From NCBI RefSeq assembly GCF_014649715.1, contig NZ_BMTO01000022.1, positions 20,416-84,415 of the forward strand: DNA of 64,000 bases. The letters are read 5' to 3'. Position 1 is the stretch's first letter, and each line of letters begins with the position of its first letter. Positions 44,081 to 54,416 of this stretch are shown here, piece by piece. Source of the stretch: Streptomyces lateritius. GTDB lineage: Bacteria; Actinomycetota; Actinomycetes; Streptomycetales; Streptomycetaceae. The notes beneath the pieces were generated by a model. It ran no database searches. It had not been told where the DNA came from and worked only from the letters and a program-made list of their open reading frames with translations. Both the position numbers and the translations under genes were made by a program.

Positions 44081-44806
44081 CAAGCGTTGCGGCTCTGCTG
44101 CGCTGGTTGCCGACCCACGCTCCGAGCCGGAGCTCCCGCTCCTCCTGGTCCTCGCCGACGATCCGCTCGACGTGCTTCCTGGGGACCTGAAGATGCCCCT
44201 CACGCTCGTAGAACTGCTTGGCGGCCTCGTATTCATCGCCCACTTGTCGGCCTGTGTACGGCGCGGCTGCGGCTTCTCCTCCTCGGCCGCGGGCTCGATT
44301 CCGAGGACGTGTTCGCACATCCACTGCTGCACGGTCGTGAGCTTGTCCCAGCCCAGCCGCTGAGCCCGCACCCACCGCCCGAGGTCCTCGCCCTGGTGCA
44401 TCACCTTGCCGGGCTCGGTCGGCAGCGTGCCGCCGGCCTCTTCCAGGTGGAGCCGGACGAGGTGGAAGGCGCGCTGCCATTCCACCGGCCAGGCCGGGCA
44501 CCACGACGGGTCGATGTCCTCCAGCTGCTCGCGCCGCTCGTCCGACAGGGCCCCGGCCGACGACTCCACCGGCAGGCCCTCGGCACGCCGCTGCTCGATC
44601 TCGGCGGCCTTCCGGGCGGCGGCCCGTGCGTTCTTCAGCCAGATGCCGACCTTGTAGCCCTGGTAGGTGGCGTCGAGCGGGGCCAGGAGGTGCCCGTTCA
44701 CCTCGGCCCACCCGCGCGCCGCTGCGAGACCTTCCTCCCATGCGACGTCGAAGTGGCTCCAGACCATGCCCAGCTTCTCCAGCTGCGCGATGCGGTCCTC
44801 GTCCAT
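44081..44806 (-). pseudogene. Helicase-associated repeat fragment, frameshifted
   Basis: Starts at MDEDRIAQLEKLGMVWSHFD (44806), then NGHLLAPLDATYQGYKVGIW, PVEWQRAFHLVRLHLEEAGG and GEDLGRWVRAQRLGWDKLTT. Near 44240 the frame breaks after QADKWAMN. The next frame continues YEAAKQFYEREGHLQVPRKH and LGAWVGNQRSRAATL, where the similarity stops at about 44085. It is the C-terminal part of a plasmid/telomere-type helicase without its motor domain, related to 24025-25041. Confidence 0.7.
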
Positions 44807-44975
44807 GTCCCCGTGTGCCTCCGTGGAGGACACCGCCGGGGAACGTCTCCTCGCCAATGGGGACCACGGACGGCACCGTAGTCGTCGGCCGGGAGTGGCC
44901 CCCGCCCGACAGGCGGGGGGCGGGGCGTGAGAACCCGTTCGGCGCAGACGCCGTCCGCGGCCCCCAGAGCGCGGG

Positions 44976-47865
44976 TCACATCGTGGGCGCCGCGCCGACC
45001 GCCTGGTCGGTGGAGGTCGACGAGGTGTCGGTCGGGTACGGCTGGTCGGTGGAAGGCAGCGGCTGTCCCGCCGAGGTGGGCGGCTGGCCGGTGGAGGTGC
45101 CGCCGGTGTTCGGGGCGGGCCCCATGTCCACCCCCGCCACGGGCTCGGGCCGCGGCACCGGCGGAGGGCAATCCTGGGAGGATGGCTGCTCCGCGGCGCC
45201 GTCGATCTCGATCGTGATGCGCGGCGAACCGGCCCTCGAATGCGACCGGGACGGGGGTGAGGTTGGTGACGGAGACCCAGTACGCGACGTACTCGGCGTC
45301 CCCTCGTTCCACCTGGACCTTCCAGGTCACCTCCTCGGCACCTGGGCGGATCGTGGTGGGCATGACCGTCCACAGGACGTGCCAGGTGGCGGGCCAGCCC
45401 CAGGTGAAGTAGCGACGGGTCGAGTTGGCCGCGACTGTGCCCGTCCACTGGACGCCGCACACCGGCTGGGTCATCCAGCCGTCCACCGGGATCTCCCAGA
45501 CGCCCCGGTTGCGCAGGCCGGCGCGGAGCGTCCTGGCGTGCCGGTGGTACAGCAGGTCGCCGACGAAGGCGTTGGGTAGGCCGTTGGAGAAGATCTGCCA
45601 GGAGGCACCGCCGTCCACGGACTGGTAGACGCCCAGATCGGCGGCGACCCAGACGCGGTCGCGGTTGCCCGGGTGCACCTCGATGGCGTTCAGGGGCAGA
45701 TTCGGGAGTGCGGCCGTGCGGTCGGCCCAGTTCGTGCCACCGTCGGTCGACCGCCAGACCCGGCCGCCGCCGCGCGTCGTGTGGGTCACCCAGATGCGGT
45801 TGGTGTCGGTCGGGTCGACGTGGATGTCACTGACCCAGGCGTTGGCGCGGGGTGTCGTGAGCGCGGTGAGTGTGCCCCACGCGGTGCCGTTCCATCGTGT
45901 GACGTAGAGCCGGCCGTCGGTGGTGCCGACGTACACCTGGTCCGCCGTCGGGATGTACATCGCGGAGGCGGTCCCGGCCGTCGGGTAGGCCAGCCGCGTC
46001 CAGTTGGTGCAGTTGTCGCGGGAGACGTAGAGGGCCGCGCCGGCCTGGGCGACCGTATTGCCGTTGGTGGCGCTGGACTCGAACGGCGGATAGAAGAGCG
46101 AACTTTCTCCGGAGGGGACCGGCGGCGGCAACCAGGACCAGCTGCCCCAGTCGCCCCGGGAGGTGGAACGTTCGACGCCCATGTTGTAGAAGCTGTGGAA
46201 CACCGTACGCGGGTCGGTGCGGTTGACCCCGCAGTCGCCGCCGTCCTGCGAGTGCAGCCAGGTGGGCGAACCGGTCCACCGTTCGGTGCCGTTGTCCTGG
46301 GTGCCGCCGATGAGCCAGCGGGAGGAGCCCAGGTCCTGCGCAATGTACTCGAACTCGGTGATCTCCAGGCCGTTGTTGAGGTGCTGCCAGGTGACGCCCC
46401 GGTCCGGGCTGCGGTAGAGGCCGCCGTCGTTGCCGATGTAGACGACCTGCGGCTGGCCCGGTTCGAAGGCGATGGCGTGCTGGTCGGGGTGGATGGACTG
46501 GCCGGGCGATGCCTTGCTGGCGATGTCCGTCCAGGTCCAGGTGGTGCCGGAGAGGTCTCCCCGATGGGCGCTGATGGCTCCGCAGTAGATCTGGCCGGCG
46601 TTGTCCGGTGCGACGGCGAGGAACCAGTCGTACCAGGCCTGGCCGATGTTCACCCCGGTGGGTGCGCCGATCGAGGTCCAGGTGCCCCCGGCGCGTCGGG
46701 CCAGATAGCCGGTGGTCCCGGCGCCCCACGCGTAGGCGACGGTGGGGTCGGAGGGGGCGAGGGCCACGGCGAACCTGCTGTAGGTCGCGGGCGCGCTCGG
46801 CAGGGTCACGGCGTTCCAGGTGACGCCGCCGTCGGTGGCCCGGAACAGGCCGTCCCGGCAGGCGGCGAGTGCCTCGGCGCCGGACGGGGCCACCGCGACC
46901 GACCAGGTCGTCGCGGTGCGCCGCTGGGTCCAGGTGGCTCCGCTGTCCGTGGAGACGTAGAGGCCGCCCGTCGTCGCTGCGTAGAGCCGGGTGGGGGTGG
47001 CCCGGTCAAACTCCAGGTCGTAGAAGCCCTGGCCGACGAACGGGGCGGTGCACAGGCTCGCCCAGCTGAATCCCCCGTTGGTGGACCGGAGGATGCCCGT
47101 GCCGAAACCGGACCACCAGTCGCCTTCGCCCGTGCCCGCGAGGACGGTGGCCGGAGCGGTCGGGTGGAAGGCTATGGCACCCGTGGTGAGGGTCGCCGCG
47201 TGGTCGGTGCGCGGGGCCCAGGACTGCCCGCGGTTGTGGCTCTCCCAGATGCCGCCGTGGGCCGCTCCGACCAGGAGGTGGTTGGCGTTGCCGGGGTCGA
47301 CGGCCACGGAGGAGACGCGTCCGGAGGCGTTGATCCGAGCGCCGCTGCCGGAGCCGTAGGTCTGCCCGTTGGGTATCGTCCAGGGCCCGAGCGAGCGCCA
47401 GTTGGGGCCGGCGGGGCTCGGTGGGGTCAGCGACAGCGTCTCGGCCACGGCCATGTAGTTCGCGGCGAGCTGCTCCGTCCCCCCGCCAGGCTGGCTGCCG
47501 CCGCCGGAGGGCGGGGGCTTGGCGGACTGGGCGTTCCCTTGGCCCGCTCCCTCGCCGTCGCCTTGGTTCCCGCCTTCGTTGCCTCCTTCGTTCCCGGCCT
47601 CGGATCCTCCCTCGCCCGCCGGCTCGCCGTCGTCTCCGTCGCCTTGGCCGCCGGAGGGTCCGCCCTGGGGGCCCGTCACGCTTTCGAGCAGGTCCTGGGC
47701 CGCCGCATGGTCCAGGTCCGGGCGGGCGTGGACGGCCGCTTCCACGGCCGCGTCCGCGTGGCCGGTGCGGGCCAGTTCGAGCATGAGGCGCGCCAACGCC
47801 TTGCCGCCGGGGAACTCTTCGTGATCGGCCTTCGTGACCGTTCTGTCCTGGGGATTCCCACGCAT
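44976..47865 (-). pseudogene. Sortilin/VPS10-like beta-propeller protein with a late frameshift
   Basis: ATG at 47865 with GAGGAG upstream. The first 50 residues are helical (LARLMLELARTGHADAAVEA), then a Gly/Asp/Glu-rich linker of about 80 residues. About 750 residues of beta-propeller follow, with many Asp-box motifs (STNGGFSWAS, STDSGATWTQ, ATDGGVTWNA, SPDRGVTWQH, STDGGTNWAD, SVDGGASWQI). Near 45222 the frame slips. The expected continuation RITIEIDGAAEQPSSQDCPP and a Thr/Ser/Pro tail end at TGA 44976; the unshifted frame runs on as nonsense to 44698. Propellers of this kind are exo-glycosidases or binding scaffolds. No signal peptide is visible. Confidence 0.75.
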
Positions 47866-47897
47866 CGTCGTTCTCCTCGTGCCGTCGACGTCCCGCG

Positions 47898-48191
47898 TCA
47901 CGGTTCGGTCGGCCGGCCCTCGGGGGGACCGGGGGAGGCCTCGGGGTCCGACGCGGCCCTGGAGGTGTCGGTCTCTTCCTCCGGCGCCGCGTCGTCCTTT
48001 TCATCCGCTTCGGCGGTCTCATCCGCTTCGGCGGTCTCAGCCGTGTCGGCCGTCTCAGCCGTCTTGTCCGTCTCGGCCTCGTCGCCGGTCCCTTCGCCCT
48101 GGGGCTCTCTGGCCCGCTGGAACTCTTCCAGCCGACGCGCCGCGCGGTCGTCTTCCGAGTCGTCCGGGACACCGGCCGGTTTGCGTATCAA
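47898..48191 (-). CDS. Acidic disordered protein, 97 aa, upstream of the beta-propeller gene
   Basis: TTG start at 48191 with GGGGAGG five bases upstream. MIRKPAGVPDDSEDDRAARR is followed by Thr-Ala-Glu repeats (TAETADTAETAEADETAEAD). It is strongly acidic and disordered. The stop lies 32 bases before the beta-propeller ATG on the same strand, so the two genes form an operon. Function unknown. Confidence 0.65.
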   Translation of the reverse strand: MIRKPAGVPDDSEDDRAARRLEEFQRAREPQGEGTGDEAETDKTAETADTAETAEADETAEADEKDDAAPEEETDTSRAASDPEASPGPPEGRPTEP

Positions 48192-48397
48192 CTCGACCTC
48201 CCCGCTGAGGTGCGGATGAAGGAGAAGGAAGCCCTTGAGGAGAACGCCCCGGGGAGCGCGGCCAATCGGCGCTCGTACACGTGGCGTTCTGGGGGACGTC
48301 GGCGCGTTCGCGGACCGGAAGGGCAGCCGCTCAGCGCCGTGTGGCCTCTCGGTCGTCCAGATTCATTCTTGGTCAGGGTGCGTGCTCTGCCAAGGCC

Positions 48398-49066
48398 CTA
48401 ATCGCCCCGTGTCGGGTGGGTAGATCTACCCCGGCCGGGTGTGGGCGGAACGAGGCTGTACTCGATGGCGAAGCGGGTGAGATCGGCCCTTCGACGGACG
48501 CCGATCTTGTCGCGCAGCCGGTCCAGGTGCGAGTGCACCGTGTGCTCGCTGATGCCGAGCAGGGCGGCGATCTCCCGGTCGGTGTCGCCGCTTGCGACCC
48601 GCCCCAGGATCTCCCGTTCGCGGTCCGTGAGAGGGAGGGGCGTCAGGAGCAGGTGGACGGCGAGCGGGCCCGGCACATAGGTCTCGCCCGCCGCGACGGC
48701 CCGGACGGCCGAGAGCAGCTCAGCCTACTCGGCCTGGCTGTCCAGACAACCGAGCGCACCGGCGCGGATCGTCGGGGCGAGGTCGATGTGTGCGGCGGCC
48801 GAGACGACGACGACCGCGTAGCCGCCGGCGCAGAGCCGGGAGACGGTACGGGCCAGTTCGAGAGTGGCGAGGCGGAGGTTGAGCACCGTCATGTCCGCGT
48901 TGACGGGGTGCGCGTCGAGCTCCTCGACGGAGGACACGGCCGCGACCAGGAGGAGATCCGGTTCTCCGTTGATCAGTTGGACGATGCCGAGACGTATGAG
49001 CGGGCAGTCTCCTACGACGACGACCCGCCTCGGGGCAGCGTCGACACGCCTCGGGTCAGCGTCCAT
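48398..49066 (-). pseudogene. NarL/LuxR-type response regulator interrupted by an in-frame TAG
   Basis: From ATG 49066 an atypical receiver domain reads RVVVVGDCPLIRLGIVQLIN, then VNADMTVLNLRLATLELA. A TAG at 48725-48727 stops it after CLDSQAE. The same frame goes on at once with AELLSAVRAVAAGETYVPGP, then the LuxR HTH: LTDREREILGRVASGDTDRE, IAALLGISEHTVHSHLDRL. The frame is intact across the stop, so a single nonsense change (or sequencing error) splits receiver from output domain. The HTH part alone could start at ATG 48676. Confidence 0.8.
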
Positions 49067-49472
49067 CTGGAACCTTCGGTGGCAGGGATGGCAGGAGCAA
49101 TGCGTCGGATTCCCTCGCGGCGGAGCGTTCGACCGGCGTGACACTTGTGCCCCGGATCGAGCCGTACGCTGCGTGATCGAGGGGACGGGTCACCCGTGCG
49201 GGTAGGCCGAAACGATTCCCCAGGACCGAGTGGAGCATGGGCCGAGGCCATCCGCCACAGACGTGCTACGGGCGGAACAGGGTGCGGCCCCAGGGGATTT
49301 GGTTGCCTCGGACGATCAAGTGCCGGACTGCCGCCCTGTGGCGCGTCGGCATGGGCGGTTCCATCGTGGAGGAAGAAGGTCCCACCGCGCGCGCCGCCGA
49401 CGGCGACGACGGGACTGCCTGTACGCGGCACGGGGGTGTGGTGGTGGGAGGCCGACCGACTGAGGAGCGCCG
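49067..49472. other. Intergenic region without a supported gene
   Basis: About 400 bp between divergent genes; open frames through it lack start signals. GAGGAG at about 49460 is the ribosome binding site of the permease gene. Confidence 0.4.
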
Positions 49473-50189
49473 ATGGAGCCGTATCTGCTTCTGGTCGTGT
49501 TCGTGGCGGTCTTCGCCGCGTTCGCGCTGTCCGCCTCCGCAGGGTTCGGAGGCAGTCTCATCCTCGTACCGACACTGGCCCTCACGCTCGGCACCAAGTC
49601 CGGGGTGGCCCTGGCGGCGCTGCTTCTGGCCGCCAACAACGTGGTGAAAGTCTTCGCGTACCGGAGCAGCCTGCCCTTCCGGAAGGCGGTGCCGGTGATC
49701 GTGCTCGTCGCGGCCGGAACCTTCCTGGGGGCCAAGTTGCTCGTCTCGGCACCGGAGCGGTGGGTGACGATCGCAGTCATCGTGGGTTTCGTGCTCGCGT
49801 TCCTCGTCGAGTCCCTCGACCTCACCCGCTTCCGGCGGGTCGGTTCCCCGCTGCTGGCGTTCGCGTCCGGCGCGACCTCCGGGTTCAGCGGCACGTCGGG
49901 GCCCTTGAAGGGACTCGCCGTCCGTGCGCTGGACCTGGACCGCATGCACCTCGTGGGCGCCCTGTCCCTGGTCTCGCTCGTCGGGGACGTGACCAAGACG
50001 GCGGTCTGGACGGACGCGGCCCTGCTCACCGGCGGGGACTACCTCGTCGCCCTGGCGTGCGTGCCCCTCATGCTGATCGCGACGTTCCTGGGCCGGCGGT
50101 TCAACTACAAGGTCGGCGAGCGCGGGTACACCGGTCTGTTCTGGACCGTCATGCTGGGCTACACCGGGCGTCTCGTCGCTGGACTCTGA
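49473..50189 (+). CDS. TauE/SafE family permease
   Basis: ATG at 49473 with GAGGAG upstream; 238 aa. About seven to eight membrane segments are visible. The duplicated family motif shows as SASAGFGGSLILVPTLAL near the N terminus and GATSGFSGTSGPLKGLAVRA in the second half. TauE/SafE proteins move sulfonates, sulfite or organic acids across the membrane. No substrate clue in the neighbourhood. Confidence 0.88.
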   Translation: MEPYLLLVVFVAVFAAFALSASAGFGGSLILVPTLALTLGTKSGVALAALLLAANNVVKVFAYRSSLPFRKAVPVIVLVAAGTFLGAKLLVSAPERWVTIAVIVGFVLAFLVESLDLTRFRRVGSPLLAFASGATSGFSGTSGPLKGLAVRALDLDRMHLVGALSLVSLVGDVTKTAVWTDAALLTGGDYLVALACVPLMLIATFLGRRFNYKVGERGYTGLFWTVMLGYTGRLVAGL

Positions 50190-50288
50190 GACTGGCGGGC
50201 GTCCTGCGGCTCTGCATCGAAAAGGACGTCCCGCTGGCCTTCCTCTGACGCCCACCGACCACGGAACCCTACGGGACAGTGAGCGTTT

Positions 50289-50707
50289 TCAGCGTTGCCG
50301 CTCCAGGGTGAGGACAGCTTTGGCGATGACGGTCATGCGATGGGGACTGATGCGGGAACTGCGGAAGATCTGCCATGCCTTCAGCCGTGCCATGCCGTGT
50401 TCGACCGGTGCCCGGCCGCGGCCAGGGCCCGGTTGACGGTGCGCTGGGTGATGGTGAGTTCACCGTGCGGTGGGCGTTTGAGTCCGGTGGTGACCCAGGA
50501 GCCGGCGCCCTGGTAGGCGCGGTCGGCGAGGACCGGGACACCCTGGCGTTCGCAGATCCGGATGATGCGGTGGGTGCGGGCCGCGGTCAGGTCGTGGGTG
50601 CGGCACGGCAGCGCGGGTGAGATCCACAGCACCTCACCGGCAGGATTGGTGACCACCTGGACGTTCCCGCCGTGTCGGCGGTGTTTGGCCGAGTGCCAAT
50701 CCCGTGT
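50289..50707 (-). pseudogene. IS5-family (DDE_4) transposase, truncated and frameshifted
   Basis: KHRRHGGNVQVVTNPAGEVL, then LPCRTHDLTAARTHRIIRIC and GVPVLADRAYQGAGSWVTT match the C-terminal half of the transposase at 51887-52636. Near 50395 one base change of frame separates LAAAGHRS from the end, GRAPVEHGMARLKAWQIFRS, then MTVIAKAVLTLERQR. The N-terminal half is missing. Confidence 0.8.
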
Positions 50708-50761
50708 CGGCCCAACCGGTGGACCGGCGGAGTCTTTTCCCTCAGCGGGTGGTGTTCACCC

Positions 50762-51661
50762 TCACCAGGACGTCACCGATTTCACCGGATCGGCGACGAA
50801 CGCCTCCCCCACGATGACGGAGCCGTCCTGGGCACGCACGTCCACGTGCACCCGGGAGACCCCGGCTTCACGCAGAAGAGCCGCGACTTCGGTCTCGTCG
50901 ACACCCCAGAGGTAGAGGAACGCCGGGCTCTCGAAGAAAGTCCGGTCCGCGTCCGCCATGCGTCCTGGGTAGACGCACTCGTCGAACCGCGCCCTCTGTG
51001 CCCCTGTCCACTTTTCGACGATCCCCTCGAACCGCGGCTTGTCCGCCGCGTCGAGGACGAGGATGAAGTCGGCGGTCGCCGCTTCCGAAAGCGCACACCG
51101 CAGGGCGTCGATGTACTCCCCTGCAACCTCCCGGGAGAATGCGGTCAATTCCCTGTAAGTCTCGTCCTCGCTCCCGGAAAGCCGGGCATGACGCAGCCAC
51201 AGTGTCCGCTCCAGCGCCTGGAACGGGTCCTGGGTTCCGGTCGGGATCCGGCTCTGACGCAACTGCCAGTCGACGTGCCCCGCATAGCGCAGGGCGTCCT
51301 CCCAGAGCCGCCCGAGGAACTTGGGATGGCCCACGCCTTCCCCGAGCCCCCAACAGACGCCGCTCACGAAGGTCGTGGCCTGGTACGGGTAGTACAGCTC
51401 TCCCGCGGGGGTCTCGTCGACGAGCGCGATGGCCTCGGCAGCGAGGCTTTCCAGGCGTGCGATCGCACGTGCGTCCGGCACGGCCTCGCCCCAGTGGATC
51501 GCCTCGGTCATGGCCTCACGGAAGCCGTGCGGCAGCGACTCCTGCCACCAACCGGGCCCCGGGAGGAGGGCGAACCGCGCGTATCGGGAGATGGCCAGCC
51601 TGGCCGTGAGGGAAGTTTCGGCCTCATTCAGTGAACCGAGCACTTCATCCACCGCAACCAC
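50762..51661 (-). CDS. Hypothetical protein, 299 aa
   Basis: GTG start at 51661 (alternatively a GTG nine bases further in). Good coding bias, no signal peptide, no membrane segment. Helical, with RYARFALLPGPGWWQESLPH, ELYYPYQATTFVSGVCWGLG, VDWQLRQSRIPTGTQDPFQA and VHVDVRAQDGSVIVGEAFVA. I recognise no family. It lies between two IS5 copies on either side. Confidence 0.65.
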   Translation of the reverse strand: MVAVDEVLGSLNEAETSLTARLAISRYARFALLPGPGWWQESLPHGFREAMTEAIHWGEAVPDARAIARLESLAAEAIALVDETPAGELYYPYQATTFVSGVCWGLGEGVGHPKFLGRLWEDALRYAGHVDWQLRQSRIPTGTQDPFQALERTLWLRHARLSGSEDETYRELTAFSREVAGEYIDALRCALSEAATADFILVLDAADKPRFEGIVEKWTGAQRARFDECVYPGRMADADRTFFESPAFLYLWGVDETEVAALLREAGVSRVHVDVRAQDGSVIVGEAFVADPVKSVTSW

Positions 51662-51768
51662 AATCGTCTCCGGACGTAAAGATCCGATGCCCTTTGGGAT
51701 ACTTCTGATGTATCACGTCGCCCAGCAGGAAGAGTACCCGCTGCCTGTTCAGGGCCGGGCCGACCAGT

Positions 51769-52650
51769 GAGCTCTTTCAGAGTGGTCACACTGATCAGGT
51801 GACGGGCTGACGTGCCGCAACACACGAGGCCCCTGCGCCGTTAAAAGAGGTGTTCGGCGTCTCAACTCATCAGCGCAGGAGCCTCGTTGGTTCCCTATTC
51901 TGCCGTACTCGATCTGCCGCACACCCTGGTCGAGTGGGTATCGATGCTCATCGTCACCCGTGAGGGGGATCGACGCTGCAAGCTCCCGCCCCACCAGCGT
52001 GCCCTCGTCGGCCTGGTCTACCTTCGCCAGCACGACACGCTCGCGCAGATCGCCGCCGGCTTCGGTATATCCGTCGGCACCGCCCACGCCTACGTCTAGG
52101 CCGTCGTCCAGCACCTGTCCGGCCGGGCACCCGGACTGCTGCGTGTCCTGCGGGAGGCCGATCCCGATCACGTCCTGCTCGACGGGACGCTCGCCGAGTG
52201 CGACCGCGTCGGCGACAGCCGGGCCGACTTCTCCCAGAAGCACCGCCGTCACAGCGTGAACGTGCAGGTCGTCGCCGACCCCACGGGCAAGCTGCTGTGG
52301 ATCTCACCCGCGCTGCCGGGCCGCACCCATGACCTGACCGCGGCCCGCACCCACCGCATCATCCGGATCTGTGAACGCCAGGGCGTTCCCGTCCTCGCCG
52401 ACCGCGCCTACATCGGCGCCGGCCCCTGGGTGACCACACCCATCAGACGGCTTCCCGGCCGGGACCTCACCACGACCCAGCGGACGATCAACCGGGCCCT
52501 TTCAGCGGCGCGGGCACCGGTCGAACGAAGCATCGCAAGGCTGAAGTCCTGGCGAATCTTCCGCAGAGCCCGCTGCAGCCCCAACCGCATGACCGCCATC
52601 GCTGCAGCCATCCTCACCCTGGAGCGTCAACGCTGAAAATGCTCAGTTAT
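51769..52650 (+). mobile_element. IS5-family insertion sequence (about 0.88 kb)
   Basis: Left end TGAGCTCTTTCAGAGTGG (51770-51787) and the inverse of the right end, CTGAGCATTTTCAGCGTTG (from about 52650), share TGAGC..TTTCAG.GT. The same right end (GTGAGCGTTTTCAGCGTTG) closes the truncated copy at 50280-50298. A hairpin, CGAGGCCCCTGCGC (51825-51838) with GCGCAGGAGCCTCG (51873-51886), precedes the transposase frame. Confidence 0.65.
51887..52636 (+). pseudogene. IS5-family transposase interrupted by an in-frame TAG
   Basis: The frame starts VPYSAVLDLPHTLVEWVSML, with the HTH LAQIAAGFGISVGTAHAYV, and stops at TAG 52097-52099. The same frame continues AVVQHLSGRAPGLLRVLREA, LDGTLAECDRVGDSRADFSQ, LPGRTHDLTAARTHRIIRIC, ADRAYIGAGPWVTTPIRR and ends TAIAAAILTLERQR. 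The catalytic Asp residues (LLDGTL, LADRAY) are present. One codon change would restore a full 249-residue transposase. Confidence 0.8.
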
Positions 52651-53106
52651 TGGTTCCAGTTTCACTTGTTTATGTGCTAATTTTCGACCGATCAACCACA
52701 TTTACTCCATTTGCACCCCATATGTTGGGTGTGATGCAGTGAGAGATGTTCGGTGCGCCATCCCGATTCGATCGTTGTCGTGGCGATGGCCGACCTCGTA
52801 GACGCAATGGATCTCGCCTTGAGCTAGGAACGGGGCGCCATGACTGCTGCGACAACGTATGCAACGGAGTCATCCCTTAAATAGGACTGCATAATCAGCG
52901 CATGGCCACAGGTTTGGAGCCCCACTTTTATGAGGGGCTCACTAGGAGTCCCCGATGCCTGGAATCGAAATAGATGTGACGGTACAGGCCCCCAGAACCG
53001 CAAACCGCAGTGACTACTGCCGGACATGCCTTTCCGACCAGGAGTAGCCACCCCGATAGCTGTCCAGGTCCCGGGTGCCGCGACCCGCAAGAACGGACGC
53101 CGAAAC
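52651..53106. other. AT-rich intergenic region with a hairpin
   Basis: No supported gene in 456 bp. The first 100 bp are clearly AT-richer than the rest of the window. GAGCCCC (52917-52923) pairs with GGGGCTC (52934-52940). Confidence 0.5.
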
Positions 53107-54383
53107 ATGACAATCACCACCACCGACCACGCGGTACCCCACATCTCCAAGCTCCCTATCAATAGTGGCCAGACCGTGAATCTCTTCGTGCGGGAGCGCG
53201 ACGGCACCCGACCGGGCGGCGACCGGACGGCCGTGCTCATGCGGCACGGCCGCAGCATCCCTGTGTTGCCCAGCGCCGATCTGGCACGGGGAAGTACAAC
53301 TGGATGCTGTCGCTGGCCAGGGCGGGCTTCGATGTGTTCGCCATGGACCTTCAGGGAAACGGCCGCTCGTCCCGGCCGGATGTGATGCAGCAGCCCTGCA
53401 ACACATCTCAGGCCCAGCAGCAGGTGCTCCTCGGCGGCAACCCGCTGACGTCGGTCTGTACCCCCGTCCACGACAGTCAACTCGGCGATTCGCGCAGCGA
53501 CTGGTCCGAGGTGGACACAGTCGTCAAGTACATCAAGAAGCGGCACGGCGTCTCGAAGGTCGCGCTGATGGGCTGGTCCGCGGCGGTCATCGCGCTCGGT
53601 CCGTACGCCATCGAGCATTCGGGAAACGTCAGCAGCCTGTTCCTGCTGACGCCGGTCTTCGGCCCGAACTACCAGGAGAGTGCCCCGGGTACCGACTGGG
53701 ACCCACCCTTCCCACTGCCCCTGTCGGCTAGCACGGACGCCAGGTGGGGCTTCCCCATGAACCTGACCAGCAGGGAGGGCTTCGAGAGGGCCTGGAACAG
53801 GGAGCTTGGCTGCCCGGAGCAGCGGGAGGACGGCATGGTCGACACTGTCTGGGACGCGATCATGGACAGCGACATGTTCGGCAGCAACTGGGGCGCCAAG
53901 AAATACGGGGTGCCCCACGGAGTGCTGCGCTTCCGGAACGCCTTCTGGTGGGGCTGGAACAAGACCGGCGTGAAGGTGAAGAACATCCTCGGGGACAAGG
54001 TGCCAGTGCTCATCATGTACGGGGAGCACGACAAAACGGTGAACAGCGCACCGGGAACTGTCCCGTTCCCATCGGTCCCAGACCTCTACAAGGCCATTCC
54101 GGGCACGCGGAAGCTGATGTTCAAGGTGGCCGGCTCCGGCCACCAGCTCCAGTGGGAGGAGCCGGCGGCCGCACATCTGCACGCCCTTGCGGGCCACAAG
54201 CCTGATCGCCCGGCAGGCATGGCCGGCCGTTATCAGAGCGTCCCCGCTCCTTCCAGTAGCGAGTCGATGACGTCAAAAGCGAAAGGATGCCGCGCCCGCG
54301 AGTTCCGGCAGCAGTCAGCTCGGCTCACTGGCCTTACGCGGGAGTTAGGTCGGGCTCCGTCCATCCGAGCGCACCGGCCGTGA
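53107..54383 (+). pseudogene. Secreted-type alpha/beta hydrolase, frameshifted
   Basis: ATG 53107 opens TITTTDHAVPHISKLPINSG, then VNLFVRERDG and AVLMRHGRSIPVLPSADLA. Near 53290 one base is lost. The next frame continues NWMLSLARAGFDVFAMDLQG, NGRSSRP. The nucleophile elbow is VALMGWSAAVIALGPY (GxSxx). The late Asp is in VPVLIMYGEHDKTVNSAPGT and the His in KVAGSGHQLQWEEPAA. All three catalytic residues are there; only the frame is broken. After about 54200 the tail (DRPAGMAGRYQ onward) looks non-native. Confidence 0.75.
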
Positions 54384-54416
54384 CTACGGCGAGAGCGCAA
54401 TATCTGAGGAGGGAAC

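Noticed and set aside
45673..48219. 848-codon plus-strand open frame
   Set aside because: Shadow of the beta-propeller gene on the other strand; no start signal and no family pattern.
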